Shown here piece after piece: positions 1 to 8,087 of a DNA stretch of 64,000 nt. Positions within the stretch are counted from its first letter, which is position 1. Each line of letters begins with the position of its first letter. The translations under genes were made by a program, and so were the position numbers. Origin of the DNA: Rhodocyclaceae bacterium. Lineage in GTDB: Bacteria > Pseudomonadota > Gammaproteobacteria > Burkholderiales > Rhodocyclaceae. Location: positions 62,001 to 126,000 of the forward strand of contig JAGWTC010000004.1 of NCBI GenBank assembly GCA_028869135.1. The letters are read 5' to 3'. The notes under the pieces were generated by a model. The model did not search any database and was not told the origin of the DNA. It saw only the letters and a list, made by a program, of their open reading frames with translations.

Positions 1-1700
1 GCCGGCCCGCCTTGCCAGATGGCGGAGAACTCCAGCCCCTTCTCCGTCGCGGAGTCGCGGAACAGGGCCTGGAGTTCGTCAAGCAACTGGGCCGGAGTAA
101 AGGGCGCGCTCTTGATTTCAAGCTTGCCCGCTTCAACCTTGGACAAATCGAGAATATCGTTGAGCAGCGTCAGCAGGGTGTTGCCGGAGTTGAGGATGGT
201 GCGCGCATAATCCTGTACATCTTCAGGCTTGAGATCCGACAGCAGGAGCAATTGCGACATGCCGAGAATGCCGTTCAGAGGGGTGCGTATCTCGTGCGAC
301 ATGGTGGCGAGAAAGGCCCCCTTGGCCCGGTTGGCGGCCTCGGCCTGCAGGCGCACCGCATGCAGCGCGCTGATGTCGCTGAACAGGCCGACGCAGTTGG
401 TGATGCGTCCATCCTTGTCGCGCAAGGTCGATATCACCAGCAAGTGCGGATGGGCCTCGCCATTTTTATGCCGATGCCATATTTCGCCGCGCCACGATCC
501 GCACGTCGATACCTGCCGCTCCATGGCTGCATAAAAAGCCTCATCGTGCTTGTCCGAACGCAGCAAGCGATTCAACTGCTGGCCCTCGGCCTCGGCCAGC
601 GTATACCCGGTGATCGTCGTAAAAGCCTGATTGGCGTTGATGACATGCCCCTCGGGCCCGGTCACCACAATCGCCTCTCCCGACGCTTCGAAAGCCTCGG
701 TGATCAGACGACGGTTGTGTTCGTTGTAGCGGTGATAGACCAGCAGCAGCGAGCCGAGCGCCAAGGCCAGGCCCGCAAAACCGATACCATAGAGCAGCGC
801 CTTGATGCGCCAACTGAACAGAAACTCTTCCGGCGAGCGTCCGATCACCAGCGTGTATGGCAGGCCGGACAGGCGCCGCGCCATGAACAGGCGCTGCATG
901 CCGTCTACGCGCGACAGGTTTTCATAAACCACCGGCGACTCGCCGGCGGCGATGCGCTCGGCGGCCGGCGAAACGAACTGTCTGCCGAGCAGATCGGGCA
1001 GGGCGGGATGGCGTGACAGCAGGTGCCATTCCACGTCAAACAGGCTGACGTTGCCGAGTTTTCCCACATCGATTTTTTCGAACAGCGACTCGAAATACTC
1101 GGTACGCAGTGCCATTTGCACCACCCCGCCGAACTCGCCCCTGGCATTGAACATCGGCCGGCTCAGGGTGATCAGCCATTTGCCCGTGAACCTCGACAAC
1201 AGAGGCTCGGAAATCACCAACTGGTCGCTGACGATGCTTTTCTGCTTCCGAAAATAAGCGCGGTCGGCGACATTGACATTGGGTAGCGCCTCGGTGTCGC
1301 CGGCGTTGAAAACCACTCGCCCATCCCGGTCAATGACGCGCAGGCTTTCGCGCTGCACCTCGGGGGTGTATTCCATCCAGTGTTGCAGATTCCTGTTTGC
1401 GGCCAGGCGTTGTGCGGGCTTGCCGTCGTTGACGAGCGGTTCGTACTCGCGCGCCACCTGCTGCAGCACGATGTCGATCTTCTCGACCGCCGTCATGATC
1501 TGCCGTTCGATGACCTGCGAAAGGTTGTCCGAATCGCGGCGCGCCGCCTCATATTCACGTTGGCGGGAAGCGACCAGATCGGTAATCAGGATGGCGGCAA
1601 AAGCGGTCAGGATCACCACCATGAAGAGGATGGTGATGAACCGCGACTGCAACGGACCTGCACCCAGGCGGCTTGCGCCTGCGTTTCTCTTCCTTGCCAA
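1..1700 (-). CDS. Membrane sensor histidine kinase (cache-PAS-HisKA), 3' part cut by window edge
   Basis: The reading frame is open from 1700 to the window start, giving about 566 residues and no stop, so the catalytic ATPase domain is mostly outside. A basic N-terminus is followed by a membrane helix (about residues 21-43), a periplasmic dCache-like sensor region, a second helix (about 277-297), a PAS domain and a HisKA dimerisation domain with the phospho-acceptor motif SHEIRTPLNG near residue 468. I chose a TTG start at 1700 because GGAGG lies just upstream and no ATG precedes the first helix. It probably autophosphorylates in response to a periplasmic ligand. Whether a receiver domain follows (hybrid kinase) cannot be seen. 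The ligand is unknown. Confidence 0.85.
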   Translation of the reverse strand, partial: MARKRNAGASRLGAGPLQSRFITILFMVVILTAFAAILITDLVASRQREYEAARRDSDNLSQVIERQIMTAVEKIDIVLQQVAREYEPLVNDGKPAQRLAANRNLQHWMEYTPEVQRESLRVIDRDGRVVFNAGDTEALPNVNVADRAYFRKQKSIVSDQLVISEPLLSRFTGKWLITLSRPMFNARGEFGGVVQMALRTEYFESLFEKIDVGKLGNVSLFDVEWHLLSRHPALPDLLGRQFVSPAAERIAAGESPVVYENLSRVDGMQRLFMARRLSGLPYTLVIGRSPEEFLFSWRIKALLYGIGFAGLALALGSLLLVYHRYNEHNRRLITEAFEASGEAIVVTGPEGHVINANQAFTTITGYTLAEAEGQQLNRLLRSDKHDEAFYAAMERQVSTCGSWRGEIWHRHKNGEAHPHLLVISTLRDKDGRITNCVGLFSDISALHAVRLQAEAANRAKGAFLATMSHEIRTPLNGILGMSQLLLLSDLKPEDVQDYARTILNSGNTLLTLLNDILDLSKVEAGKLEIKSAPFTPAQLLDELQALFRDSATEKGLEFSAIWQGGP

Positions 1701-1873
1701 ACCCCCTCCGCCGATTAAATTCGATGAGTATGGCTACAGATTATGCTGCGTTTTCGATTTTGCTGGAAAAATTTCCGCGAATTGGATTGGGAAATTTCCA
1801 ATGCCAACTCACACGGCAGGAAACACGGTATTTCTGCATCGTTGCGGCCTGACTGCAGCACAGGCAAGCAATC

Positions 1874-3841
1874 TTATTCTGGAGTTTTGCCGCGATAAAC
1901 GAGGGCGCCATTTTTGGCGCCCTTCTTTACCTGATACATCGCACTGTCGGCGCGTTCGCTGAGCAGGTCGCCCGTCGTTCCATGTTGCGGGTAGATAGCA
2001 ATGCCAATACTCAACGAAACCAAGCCTTCAGCACCGCCGGGTAGCGGGATCGGCTGCCGGACTTCGCTGTTGAACATGAGCGCGATTCTGAGCGCCTCGT
2101 CTTCGTCGCAAGCGTTTTGCAGGAGCGCCACAAACTCGTCCCCGCCGACCCGGGCCAAGGTGTCCGACGCCCGAATACATTGCTGGATGCGGCGGGCCAC
2201 CGCCTGCAGCACCACATCACCCGCCTCATGTCCGTAGGTATCATTGACCGACTTCAAGCCGTCCAAGTCCATATACATCACGGCTACGCAGGTTTTCTCG
2301 CGCTCGGCGAGTGCCAGCGCTTGCGCAAGGCGGTCGCGCAGCAGAACTCGGTTCGGCAAGCCGGTCAGGCTGTCGTGATGAGCGCCATGGTGGTAGATGT
2401 CCAGTTTTTGCTTTTCGAGTGTAATGTCCTGGTGTGTCCCATACATCACCAGCGATTTTCCCTCCTCATCCCATTTGCCTACCTTGCCGCGATCGAGGAC
2501 CCAGATCCAATGCCCGTCTTTATGCCGCATACGGGCCTCGCACTCGTAATAGGGGATCTCTCCGGCGAGGTGCTGCTTGAGCAGCCGATCGCTCTGCTGC
2601 AGATCCTCGGGGTGGGTCAGTCGTATCCAGGTCTGGATGGAAACGGGCTCAAGTTCAGCCAGCTTGTAACCGAGCATGGCGGCCCACTCTTCGTTGAACG
2701 TGGTCTCGCCAGTCTGTACGTTCCACTCCCAGGTGCCGACCCGGGTTTCATCGAGGATGGCGCTCAAGCGGGCACGCTCGAGGGACAGATCTTCGGTCAT
2801 GGCACGCGCCGCCGCTTCGGCGCGGGATTTTGCCGAGGCCAGCACGAACACCAGTGCCGCCAGCAGGCAACTGAACAGAATTCCGGCCGAGAGCATGAGG
2901 GCGGGCAGCAGGCTGTCTACACGCTCGAGCATGCTGCCGCTGGCACGTACGCGCAGCGTCCATATCTGCCCCATCATGTCGAGCGATTGCACTGACTCGA
3001 AGCCCGGCTGCATATCCTTACGCTCAGCGCTGTCGAGATGCATCAGCGCTTCGGGAACTATCTCTTCGCCATCGTATATGTCGATGATCAGGTCCTTGCC
3101 TTGTTCCCCGAAAAGGCCGTGCAGAAAATCGCTCATCCGGAAAGGTGCATAGACCCAGCCGCGCAACTGGGCTCGGCGCTCCTTCACATTGCCGGCGGGT
3201 CGTCCCGGATGATAGACGGCCTGATAGATGAGGAAGCCGGATTGCTCCTGCACACCCGACTCCTGCTGCAGACGCACCTTTCCGGAGAGCGCCATACCGC
3301 CGGTGTCAACCGAACGTTGCATGGCCTCGCTTCGCACCGGTTCCGAATACATGTCATAGCCGAAGGCACGCAAGTTGGGGCCGGAAAATGGTTCCAGATA
3401 AATGACTGAGGAATACAAAGCCCGCTCGCCGAGAGGCCGCACGCGATACGAGGGATAGCCTTCGGCGCGGACAGCATTGACATGGGCTTTCAGCTTGTCA
3501 GGCGCGATGGCGATCGCGTACCCCACCCCTTGGATACCGGGATAATGTTCAGTCAGCGACTGACGCTCCGCATACTCGCGAAACTGCTGGCGATCGACAT
3601 GCTCACTCGTATCGAAGAGCCCGGCGACGCCTCGCAGGACTTGCTGATAAGTCGCCATGCGGCTTTCGATACGATCCATGGCCTCTCGAACCCGGAAGTC
3701 GAAATAGATGCGCTGGCGCTCGTTGGCTAACTCAGCGCTGAAGTCATAAAGCACTACGTCGAAGCCCAGCCCCAGCAAAAGCACCAGCAGCGCGAGCCAG
3801 CGCGGATAGGACATTCTTCGATCAGTAGCTTGGCGCGGCAT
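1874..3841 (-). CDS. CHASE-PAS-GGDEF diguanylate cyclase
   Basis: This 655-residue inner-membrane protein should make cyclic di-GMP from two GTP. It has an N-terminal membrane helix (about 11-32), a periplasmic CHASE sensor domain (about 80-290), a second helix (about 310-335), a PAS/PAC module (about 360-480) ending before the linker HDSLTGLPNR, and a GGDEF domain with intact VGGDEF active site. RASD lies ten residues before GGDEF starts, which fits the RxxD product-inhibition site, so feedback inhibition is expected. No EAL domain follows. It is transcribed in the same direction as the neighbouring histidine kinase but separated by 173 bases. Start is ATG at 3841; an ATG at 3814 is also possible. 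The sensed ligand is unknown. Confidence 0.93.
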   Translation of the reverse strand: MPRQATDRRMSYPRWLALLVLLLGLGFDVVLYDFSAELANERQRIYFDFRVREAMDRIESRMATYQQVLRGVAGLFDTSEHVDRQQFREYAERQSLTEHYPGIQGVGYAIAIAPDKLKAHVNAVRAEGYPSYRVRPLGERALYSSVIYLEPFSGPNLRAFGYDMYSEPVRSEAMQRSVDTGGMALSGKVRLQQESGVQEQSGFLIYQAVYHPGRPAGNVKERRAQLRGWVYAPFRMSDFLHGLFGEQGKDLIIDIYDGEEIVPEALMHLDSAERKDMQPGFESVQSLDMMGQIWTLRVRASGSMLERVDSLLPALMLSAGILFSCLLAALVFVLASAKSRAEAAARAMTEDLSLERARLSAILDETRVGTWEWNVQTGETTFNEEWAAMLGYKLAELEPVSIQTWIRLTHPEDLQQSDRLLKQHLAGEIPYYECEARMRHKDGHWIWVLDRGKVGKWDEEGKSLVMYGTHQDITLEKQKLDIYHHGAHHDSLTGLPNRVLLRDRLAQALALAEREKTCVAVMYMDLDGLKSVNDTYGHEAGDVVLQAVARRIQQCIRASDTLARVGGDEFVALLQNACDEDEALRIALMFNSEVRQPIPLPGGAEGLVSLSIGIAIYPQHGTTGDLLSERADSAMYQVKKGAKNGALVYRGKTPE

Positions 3842-4176
3842 GGTTTTTTGGCACGCTGAACTGTTCTGGGGCCCTCTGATGCGGCATCGATGCGAGGCGG
3901 ATCAGATTCGTCTATGCCCAGATTATCCCGTCCGTAGAGAAGGCAATATGCGCGAGATCAATACGGAGGTGTGCGTGTGGGGAATATGTGACAGACGAGA
4001 GGCAAGTATTCGGCCCGGTCGTCGAGTATGGATGAGGCATCTTCAGCCTGACAAACCGTCAGACTGAAGACGCATCGAAGCGGCGTGCGAAAGCCGCCGC
4101 CACAAGTCGCGAGGATAGCTTTCGCAGAAACAACGGAGTAACGGACTGCTCGAAAATCCGCTGAAGACGATAATGT
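3842..4176. other. 335-base gap without a convincing gene
   Basis: The gap lies between the diguanylate cyclase start and the end of ychF. An open frame at 3840-4067 on the plus strand has no ribosome binding site and no recognisable composition, so I do not call it. The only structured element is the inverted repeat at 4041-4069, listed separately. The promoter of the cyclase must lie in the left half, but I cannot fix its hexamers. Confidence 0.6.
4041..4069. repeat. Intergenic inverted repeat (12-bp arms, 5-base loop)
   Basis: CTTCAGCCTGAC and GTCAGACTGAAG flank the loop AAACC; the arms pair with a single mismatch. No T-run follows on either strand, so it is not a standard intrinsic terminator. 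It may be an operator, a small-RNA hairpin or a degenerate terminator for ychF, whose stop lies about 110 bases away. Confidence 0.5.
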
Positions 4177-5268
4177 TTAGACGTTGAACAGGAAGTTCAT
4201 CACGTCGCCATCCTTGACGACGTATTCCTTGCCTTCGGCGCGCATCTTGCCGGCTTCCTTGGCGCCGGCCTCACCCTTGTACTGGATGAAATCGTCGAAG
4301 GCGATGGTCTGGGCGCGAATGAAGCCCTTCTCGAAATCGGTATGGATCACGCCGGCGGCCTGCGGTGCGGTATCGCCGATATGGATGGTCCAGGCGCGCA
4401 CTTCCTTGACGCCCGCCGTGAAGTAGGTCTGCAGACCGAGCAGTTTGTAGCCGGCGCGGATCAGGCGGTTGAGACCCGGTTCTTCGAGACCGAGGTCGGC
4501 CAGGAACATGGTCTTCTCTTCGTCGTCGAGCTCGGCGATCTCGGCCTCGATGGCGGCGCAAAGTGCAACGACCTCGGCGCCTTCGGCCGCGGCATGCTTC
4601 GTCACCACGTCGAGGTGCGGATTGTTCTCGAAGCCGTCTTCCTTGACGTTAGCCACGTAGAGCACCGGCTTGGCGGTGATCAGGCACAGCGGCTTGATTA
4701 GCGCCAACTCTTCTTTTTCGAGGCCGAGGCCGCGCACCGGCTTGGCCTCATTGAGCGCAACCATGCACTTATCAAGCACGGCGACCAACGCCTTGGCTTC
4801 CTTGTCGCCGGTGCCGGCCAGCTTCTTGTTCTTGGTCAGCGTGCGCTCAACGGCGGCCATGTCGGCCAGCGCCAGTTCGGTATCGATGATTTCGATGTCG
4901 CGAATCGGATCGACGCCGCCGGAGACATGCACGACGTTGGGGTCGTCGAAGCAGCGGACGACGTGGACGATGGCGTCGGTCTCGCGGATATTGGCGAGGA
5001 ACTGGTTGCCCAGGCCTTCACCCTTGGACGCGCCGGCAACCAGACCGGCGATATCGACAAATTCGACGATGGCGGGCTGAATCTTCTGCGGCTTGACGAT
5101 CTCGGACAGTTTGTCCAGGCGCGGATCCGGCACTTCGACGATGCCGACATTCGGCTCGATGGTGCAGAACGGGTAGTTCTCGGCTGCAATGCCCGACTTG
5201 GTCAGGGCGTTGAAGGTGGTGGACTTGCCGACGTTGGGCAGGCCGACGATGCCGCACTGGAGACTCAT
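4177..5268 (-). CDS. ychF: Redox-regulated ATPase YchF (Obg-like ATPase)
   Basis: The 363-residue product is a TRAFAC-class P-loop protein that binds ribosomes and hydrolyses ATP rather than GTP. The P-loop [14 protein letters not shown] lies at about residues 8-21, [20 protein letters not shown] gives the G3 region, and NVKE replaces the NKxD guanine-specificity motif, as known for YchF. A helical insert and the C-terminal TGS domain ([17 protein letters not shown] onward) complete the family architecture and usual length. I chose the ATG at 5268 ([15 protein letters not shown]) because family members begin here; the open frame upstream is spurious. Pth, its usual partner, is not next to it here. 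Confidence 0.97.
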   Translation of the reverse strand: MSLQCGIVGLPNVGKSTTFNALTKSGIAAENYPFCTIEPNVGIVEVPDPRLDKLSEIVKPQKIQPAIVEFVDIAGLVAGASKGEGLGNQFLANIRETDAIVHVVRCFDDPNVVHVSGGVDPIRDIEIIDTELALADMAAVERTLTKNKKLAGTGDKEAKALVAVLDKCMVALNEAKPVRGLGLEKEELALIKPLCLITAKPVLYVANVKEDGFENNPHLDVVTKHAAAEGAEVVALCAAIEAEIAELDDEEKTMFLADLGLEEPGLNRLIRAGYKLLGLQTYFTAGVKEVRAWTIHIGDTAPQAAGVIHTDFEKGFIRAQTIAFDDFIQYKGEAGAKEAGKMRAEGKEYVVKDGDVMNFLFNV

Positions 5269-5357
5269 GGTGGATTCCGGAAAATACTGCGCAAGCGCAA
5301 AGGCGCTATTGTACCGTGCGAGGCAGTCCCCGCCCGGCATCGCGTATGATCCGCAGC

Positions 5358-6140
5358 ATGCCGGACACCTCCACATCGCCGCTGCGCAATGCCCTGCTCA
5401 CCCAGATCGCAGGGGCGCTGATGGCATTTTCCCTGGTCTGGCTGGCGCGCCCCTTTCTCGCCTTGCCGCTGTTCCATATCGCCGTCCTGCAAGGCGTTTT
5501 TGCGGCCGTCGTCAGCTGGCGATTTGGCGCGCCGCGCTGGTGGTGGCTGATCCATCTCCTGTTCATGCCGCTGGTCGTGGTGGCGCTGGCAATGCAGATT
5601 GCGCCCGGCTGGTATCTGCTCGCCTTTGCGCTAACCCTGCTGGTGTTCTGGCGTACCGATCGCAGCCGCGTGCCGCTCTATCTGAGCAACGCGGACACCG
5701 CTGCCGCGGTCGCCAAGCTGCTGCCCGAACAGGCATGTGAGTTCCTTGATCTCGGCTGCGGCGATGGACTTCTGCTGCGCCGCCTCGCCGCCCTCCGGCC
5801 CGACTGCCGCCTTACCGGCATTGAGCACGCGCCGGCGCCCTGGTTGCTGGCCCGGCTGCGCAATCTGGGCCGCCCCAACGTGGCGATTCGATATGGCGAT
5901 TTATGGCAACAGGACCTGGGTCGGTTCGACGTGGTCTACGCCTTTCTCTCTCCCGTTCCAATGCCGGCGCTTGCGGAGAAGGCGCGCGCCGAGATGGAAA
6001 GCGGCAAGCTTCTGATCAGTAACAGCTTTCCCCTTCCGGACACGGAGGCCGCTCAGCTCATCAAGGTCGCAGACCGTCGCCAGACGCGGCTTTTTTGCTA
6101 CAAAATTGGGTTAAGAACAACGCCCAAGCCAAGGAATTAA
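5358..6140 (+). CDS. Class I SAM-dependent methyltransferase with N-terminal membrane helices
   Basis: The protein has about 260 residues. The first 110 or so are hydrophobic and give three or four membrane segments, then a short basic stretch leads to a Rossmann methyltransferase domain with motif [10 protein letters not shown]. The substrate is unknown; the membrane anchor suggests a lipid, quinone or membrane-protein target, but that is inference. No clear ribosome binding site decides between ATG 5346 and ATG 5358; I give the second. It is divergent from ychF and lies upstream of the ParA-PhaM operon, separated by 148 bases, so it is probably transcribed on its own. Confidence 0.75.
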   Translation: MPDTSTSPLRNALLTQIAGALMAFSLVWLARPFLALPLFHIAVLQGVFAAVVSWRFGAPRWWWLIHLLFMPLVVVALAMQIAPGWYLLAFALTLLVFWRTDRSRVPLYLSNADTAAAVAKLLPEQACEFLDLGCGDGLLLRRLAALRPDCRLTGIEHAPAPWLLARLRNLGRPNVAIRYGDLWQQDLGRFDVVYAFLSPVPMPALAEKARAEMESGKLLISNSFPLPDTEAAQLIKVADRRQTRLFCYKIGLRTTPKPRN

Positions 6141-6288
6141 AGGATTTTTCCCTTTTTCATCCTCCCCGGCTGGACAGACGGTTTTTCCCCGCTCAATTCC
6201 GCGCATTGCCCTTTTATCCCCCCGCCATAATTCAGTCACAGAAGCGCCCCGAATGCGCAGATTGCAACCCAGGGGCCGCGGAGAAACC

Positions 6289-6993
6289 ATGGCAGACATC
6301 ATTTGTATCATCGGTAATAAGGGCGGCACCGGGAAAACCACCCTTTCCCACATGCTGTGCCAGGGCATGGGCCTCCTCGGCCAACGCTCGGTCTGCGTGC
6401 TGACCGATACCTACCGTGAACCGCTGAGTCCGGAAGGCCGTCGCTATCTGGTTGCCGATGCGCGCACCCGCGACGCCTTGTGCAAGGTCACGGAAAAGAT
6501 CCGTTCGCTTGATGCCTGGATGGGCGTCATCGACGGCGGCGGCAACCGTACCGAGATGGACCGCAAGCTCTACGGTCTTGCCGACCTTGTGCTGCTGCCC
6601 TTCCGCGACTCGCACGAAGACATCCGCACCCTGATCCGCGACCTGGAATTGTTTCCCCGCGCCTATGCAATCCCGACTCAGTGGCCGGTGATCCCGTGGC
6701 AGCGCGACGCTGCCGACCGCAGCATGGAAGAACTGCTGGCGCCCTACAGCGACCGCATCCTGATGCCGGTCAATGCCTTCAACGCCACCAAGATCCTGCT
6801 CAAGCGCGACATCGGCAATGACATTCCGCCGCAACTCGCCGAGGCCTGCTCCAATGTCGCACGCCAGGTGCTCGACCTGCTGCAGATTCCGGTGCAAGTC
6901 GCCGAACAGATGCCGCGCGTCGCCCGCCCGGTCGGACCGGCCAACGCAAGTCAGGCACAACAGGTCCGCCCCCTGCAGGCGGCCATGGCCTGA
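6289..6993 (+). CDS. ParA/MinD-like ATPase, first gene of a PhaM operon
   Basis: The 234-residue protein carries the deviant Walker A motif GNKGGTGKTT (residues 9-18) with the signature lysine K11 that defines ParA/MinD ATPases, which dimerise on ATP and bind a matrix such as the nucleoid. The usual DxxP switch is replaced by IDGGGNR (81-87), so it is an outlying family member. There is no N-terminal helix-turn-helix and no C-terminal amphipathic MinD helix; the last 30 residues are Pro/Ala/Gln-rich. A GGAGA ribosome binding site precedes ATG 6289. Its TGA overlaps the ATG of the PhaM gene by one base, so the two are translationally linked. I infer it positions PHA granules through PhaM; plasmid partition is unlikely because no ParB or parS is present. 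Confidence 0.85.
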   Translation: MADIICIIGNKGGTGKTTLSHMLCQGMGLLGQRSVCVLTDTYREPLSPEGRRYLVADARTRDALCKVTEKIRSLDAWMGVIDGGGNRTEMDRKLYGLADLVLLPFRDSHEDIRTLIRDLELFPRAYAIPTQWPVIPWQRDAADRSMEELLAPYSDRILMPVNAFNATKILLKRDIGNDIPPQLAEACSNVARQVLDLLQIPVQVAEQMPRVARPVGPANASQAQQVRPLQAAMA

Positions 6994-7274
6994 TGAGCGA
7001 CGCCAAGGCGCCGCCGCCCGATCCTTTCGAGGCGATCAAGGCGCTGTGGGGCAGTATGGGCTTCGCCATGCCGGGCATGGTGACGCCGACCTTCGATACC
7101 GGAGAACTCGACAAGCGCATCGCCGATCTCAAGGCGGTCGAAGGCTGGCTGCAGATGAATCTTGGTATGCTCCAGACCACCATCCAAAGTCTGGAAATGC
7201 AGCGCAGCACCCTCGCTGCCATGCAGGCCGCCATGCCGGCACATCCGCAACACACCCAAAAAGACAAAGAATGA
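6993..7274 (+). CDS. phaM: Short PhaM-family PHA granule regulatory protein
   Basis: The 93-residue protein matches the conserved core of PhaM (DPFEAIKALWGSMGF, MPGMVTPTFD, ELDKRIADLKAVEGWLQMN). In Ralstonia eutropha PhaM activates PHA synthase PhaC1, covers granules and ties them to the nucleoid through a long Lys/Ala-rich C-terminal tail. That tail is absent: the protein stops soon after the helical core with a short His/Lys end. It starts inside the stop codon of the ParA-like gene and its own TGA overlaps the ATG of the next gene, so all three are one translational unit. Synthase binding is expected from the family; DNA binding by this short form is doubtful. Confidence 0.85.
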   Translation: MSDAKAPPPDPFEAIKALWGSMGFAMPGMVTPTFDTGELDKRIADLKAVEGWLQMNLGMLQTTIQSLEMQRSTLAAMQAAMPAHPQHTQKDKE

Positions 7275-8041
7275 CCCTGCCCAACGACCAACTCGCCGGA
7301 CTCACCAACGTTGAAGTCCAGCGCGAGGCCGCCGGCCTTGCCCAGGACGGCTTCACCCGCATCTTCCGTTTGCTGGCCGAAGGCGATGAAGCCGCCGCCG
7401 AACTCGGTCTTTCGGTGATTGAAGCGCGCGCTCGCGACTGGGCCGGCAAGGGCGAAGGCGAAGAGGCGAAGACCCTGCGTCTGGCTTTGCTCATCGGCGG
7501 GCTCGACCAATGGGGGCTGGCCTGGACGCAGGCCTTCAGCCTTGCCGCCTTGCCCGGCCTCACCGCCCTGCTCGGCAATCTGCGCAATCCGCTCGACGCT
7601 CAGGCCACGGCGCGCTTCGAGCAGCAGTTCGCCGCCATCGAGGCGCGTGAAGACAATGCGATCGATTTCAAGGTCGAGCTGCGCCGCGGCATCCATCTCG
7701 CGCTCTGGCATGCGATGATCGCGAGCAGCGACCGAGAACAGGCGCAGCGCCTGATGCAGCATCTGGGCAGCATGATGCTGACGCTGACCGAGACCATGCC
7801 GAACTATGGCTGGCGTCTCGTCGCCGACGCACTGGCGCACATCCAGTTGCGCTGCCTCGATCCGGATTTTGCCGCCGACCCGGACGCCGGCTCGCTGGGG
7901 CAGGAGATGACGCAAGGCCTGTACGCCTCGCTCAAGCAGTCGCTGCCCGAAGACATCGGCAAGCAGGTGATGGCCCAGGCATCCCAGGTCGTCATCGCCT
8001 ATCGGCAGGCGCAGCGCGCCGCCGAATCGGCCGAGACCTGA
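7271..8041 (+). CDS. Unknown helical protein, third gene of the ParA-PhaM operon
   Basis: I do not recognise this 256-residue protein. It has no signal peptide or membrane segment, is rich in Ala, Leu, Glu and Gln, and appears entirely alpha-helical. A middle stretch (LALLIGGLDQWGLAWTQAF) is hydrophobic but broken by polar residues and looks like a buried helix rather than a membrane one. The ATG at 7271 overlaps the phaM stop (ATGA), which implies matched expression. A soluble cargo adaptor, ATPase-activating partner or granule coat protein would fit the context. A strong hairpin ends the operon ten bases after the stop. Confidence 0.8.
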   Translation: MTLPNDQLAGLTNVEVQREAAGLAQDGFTRIFRLLAEGDEAAAELGLSVIEARARDWAGKGEGEEAKTLRLALLIGGLDQWGLAWTQAFSLAALPGLTALLGNLRNPLDAQATARFEQQFAAIEAREDNAIDFKVELRRGIHLALWHAMIASSDREQAQRLMQHLGSMMLTLTETMPNYGWRLVADALAHIQLRCLDPDFAADPDAGSLGQEMTQGLYASLKQSLPEDIGKQVMAQASQVVIAYRQAQRAAESAET

Positions 8042-8050
8042 GTTCGAAAA

Positions 8051-8078
8051 CAAAGAGCCGGATTGCTCCGGCTCTTTG
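8051..8078. terminator. Bidirectional intrinsic terminator
   Basis: A perfect 12-bp stem (CAAAGAGCCGGA / TCCGGCTCTTTG) with loop TTGC lies between the convergent ends of the PhaM operon and the helicase gene. An A-run at 8047-8050 gives a U-tract for the minus strand; the plus-strand tail is only moderately T-rich. Confidence 0.8.
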
Positions 8079-8087
8079 CTTCTCTCC

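Noticed and set aside
1902-1924. A GGGCGCCA hairpin with a T loop
   Set aside because: It lies inside the last codons of the diguanylate cyclase gene (KKGAKNGALV), so the pairing is probably a by-product of coding sequence. A role in termination cannot be excluded.
3840-4067. A 75-codon frame in the gap before the diguanylate cyclase
   Set aside because: It has no ribosome binding site, no coding-like composition and would overlap the cyclase promoter.
6289-6993. A plasmid or chromosome partition locus
   Set aside because: The ParA-like gene has no ParB, parS-like repeat or replication gene nearby; its partner is PhaM.
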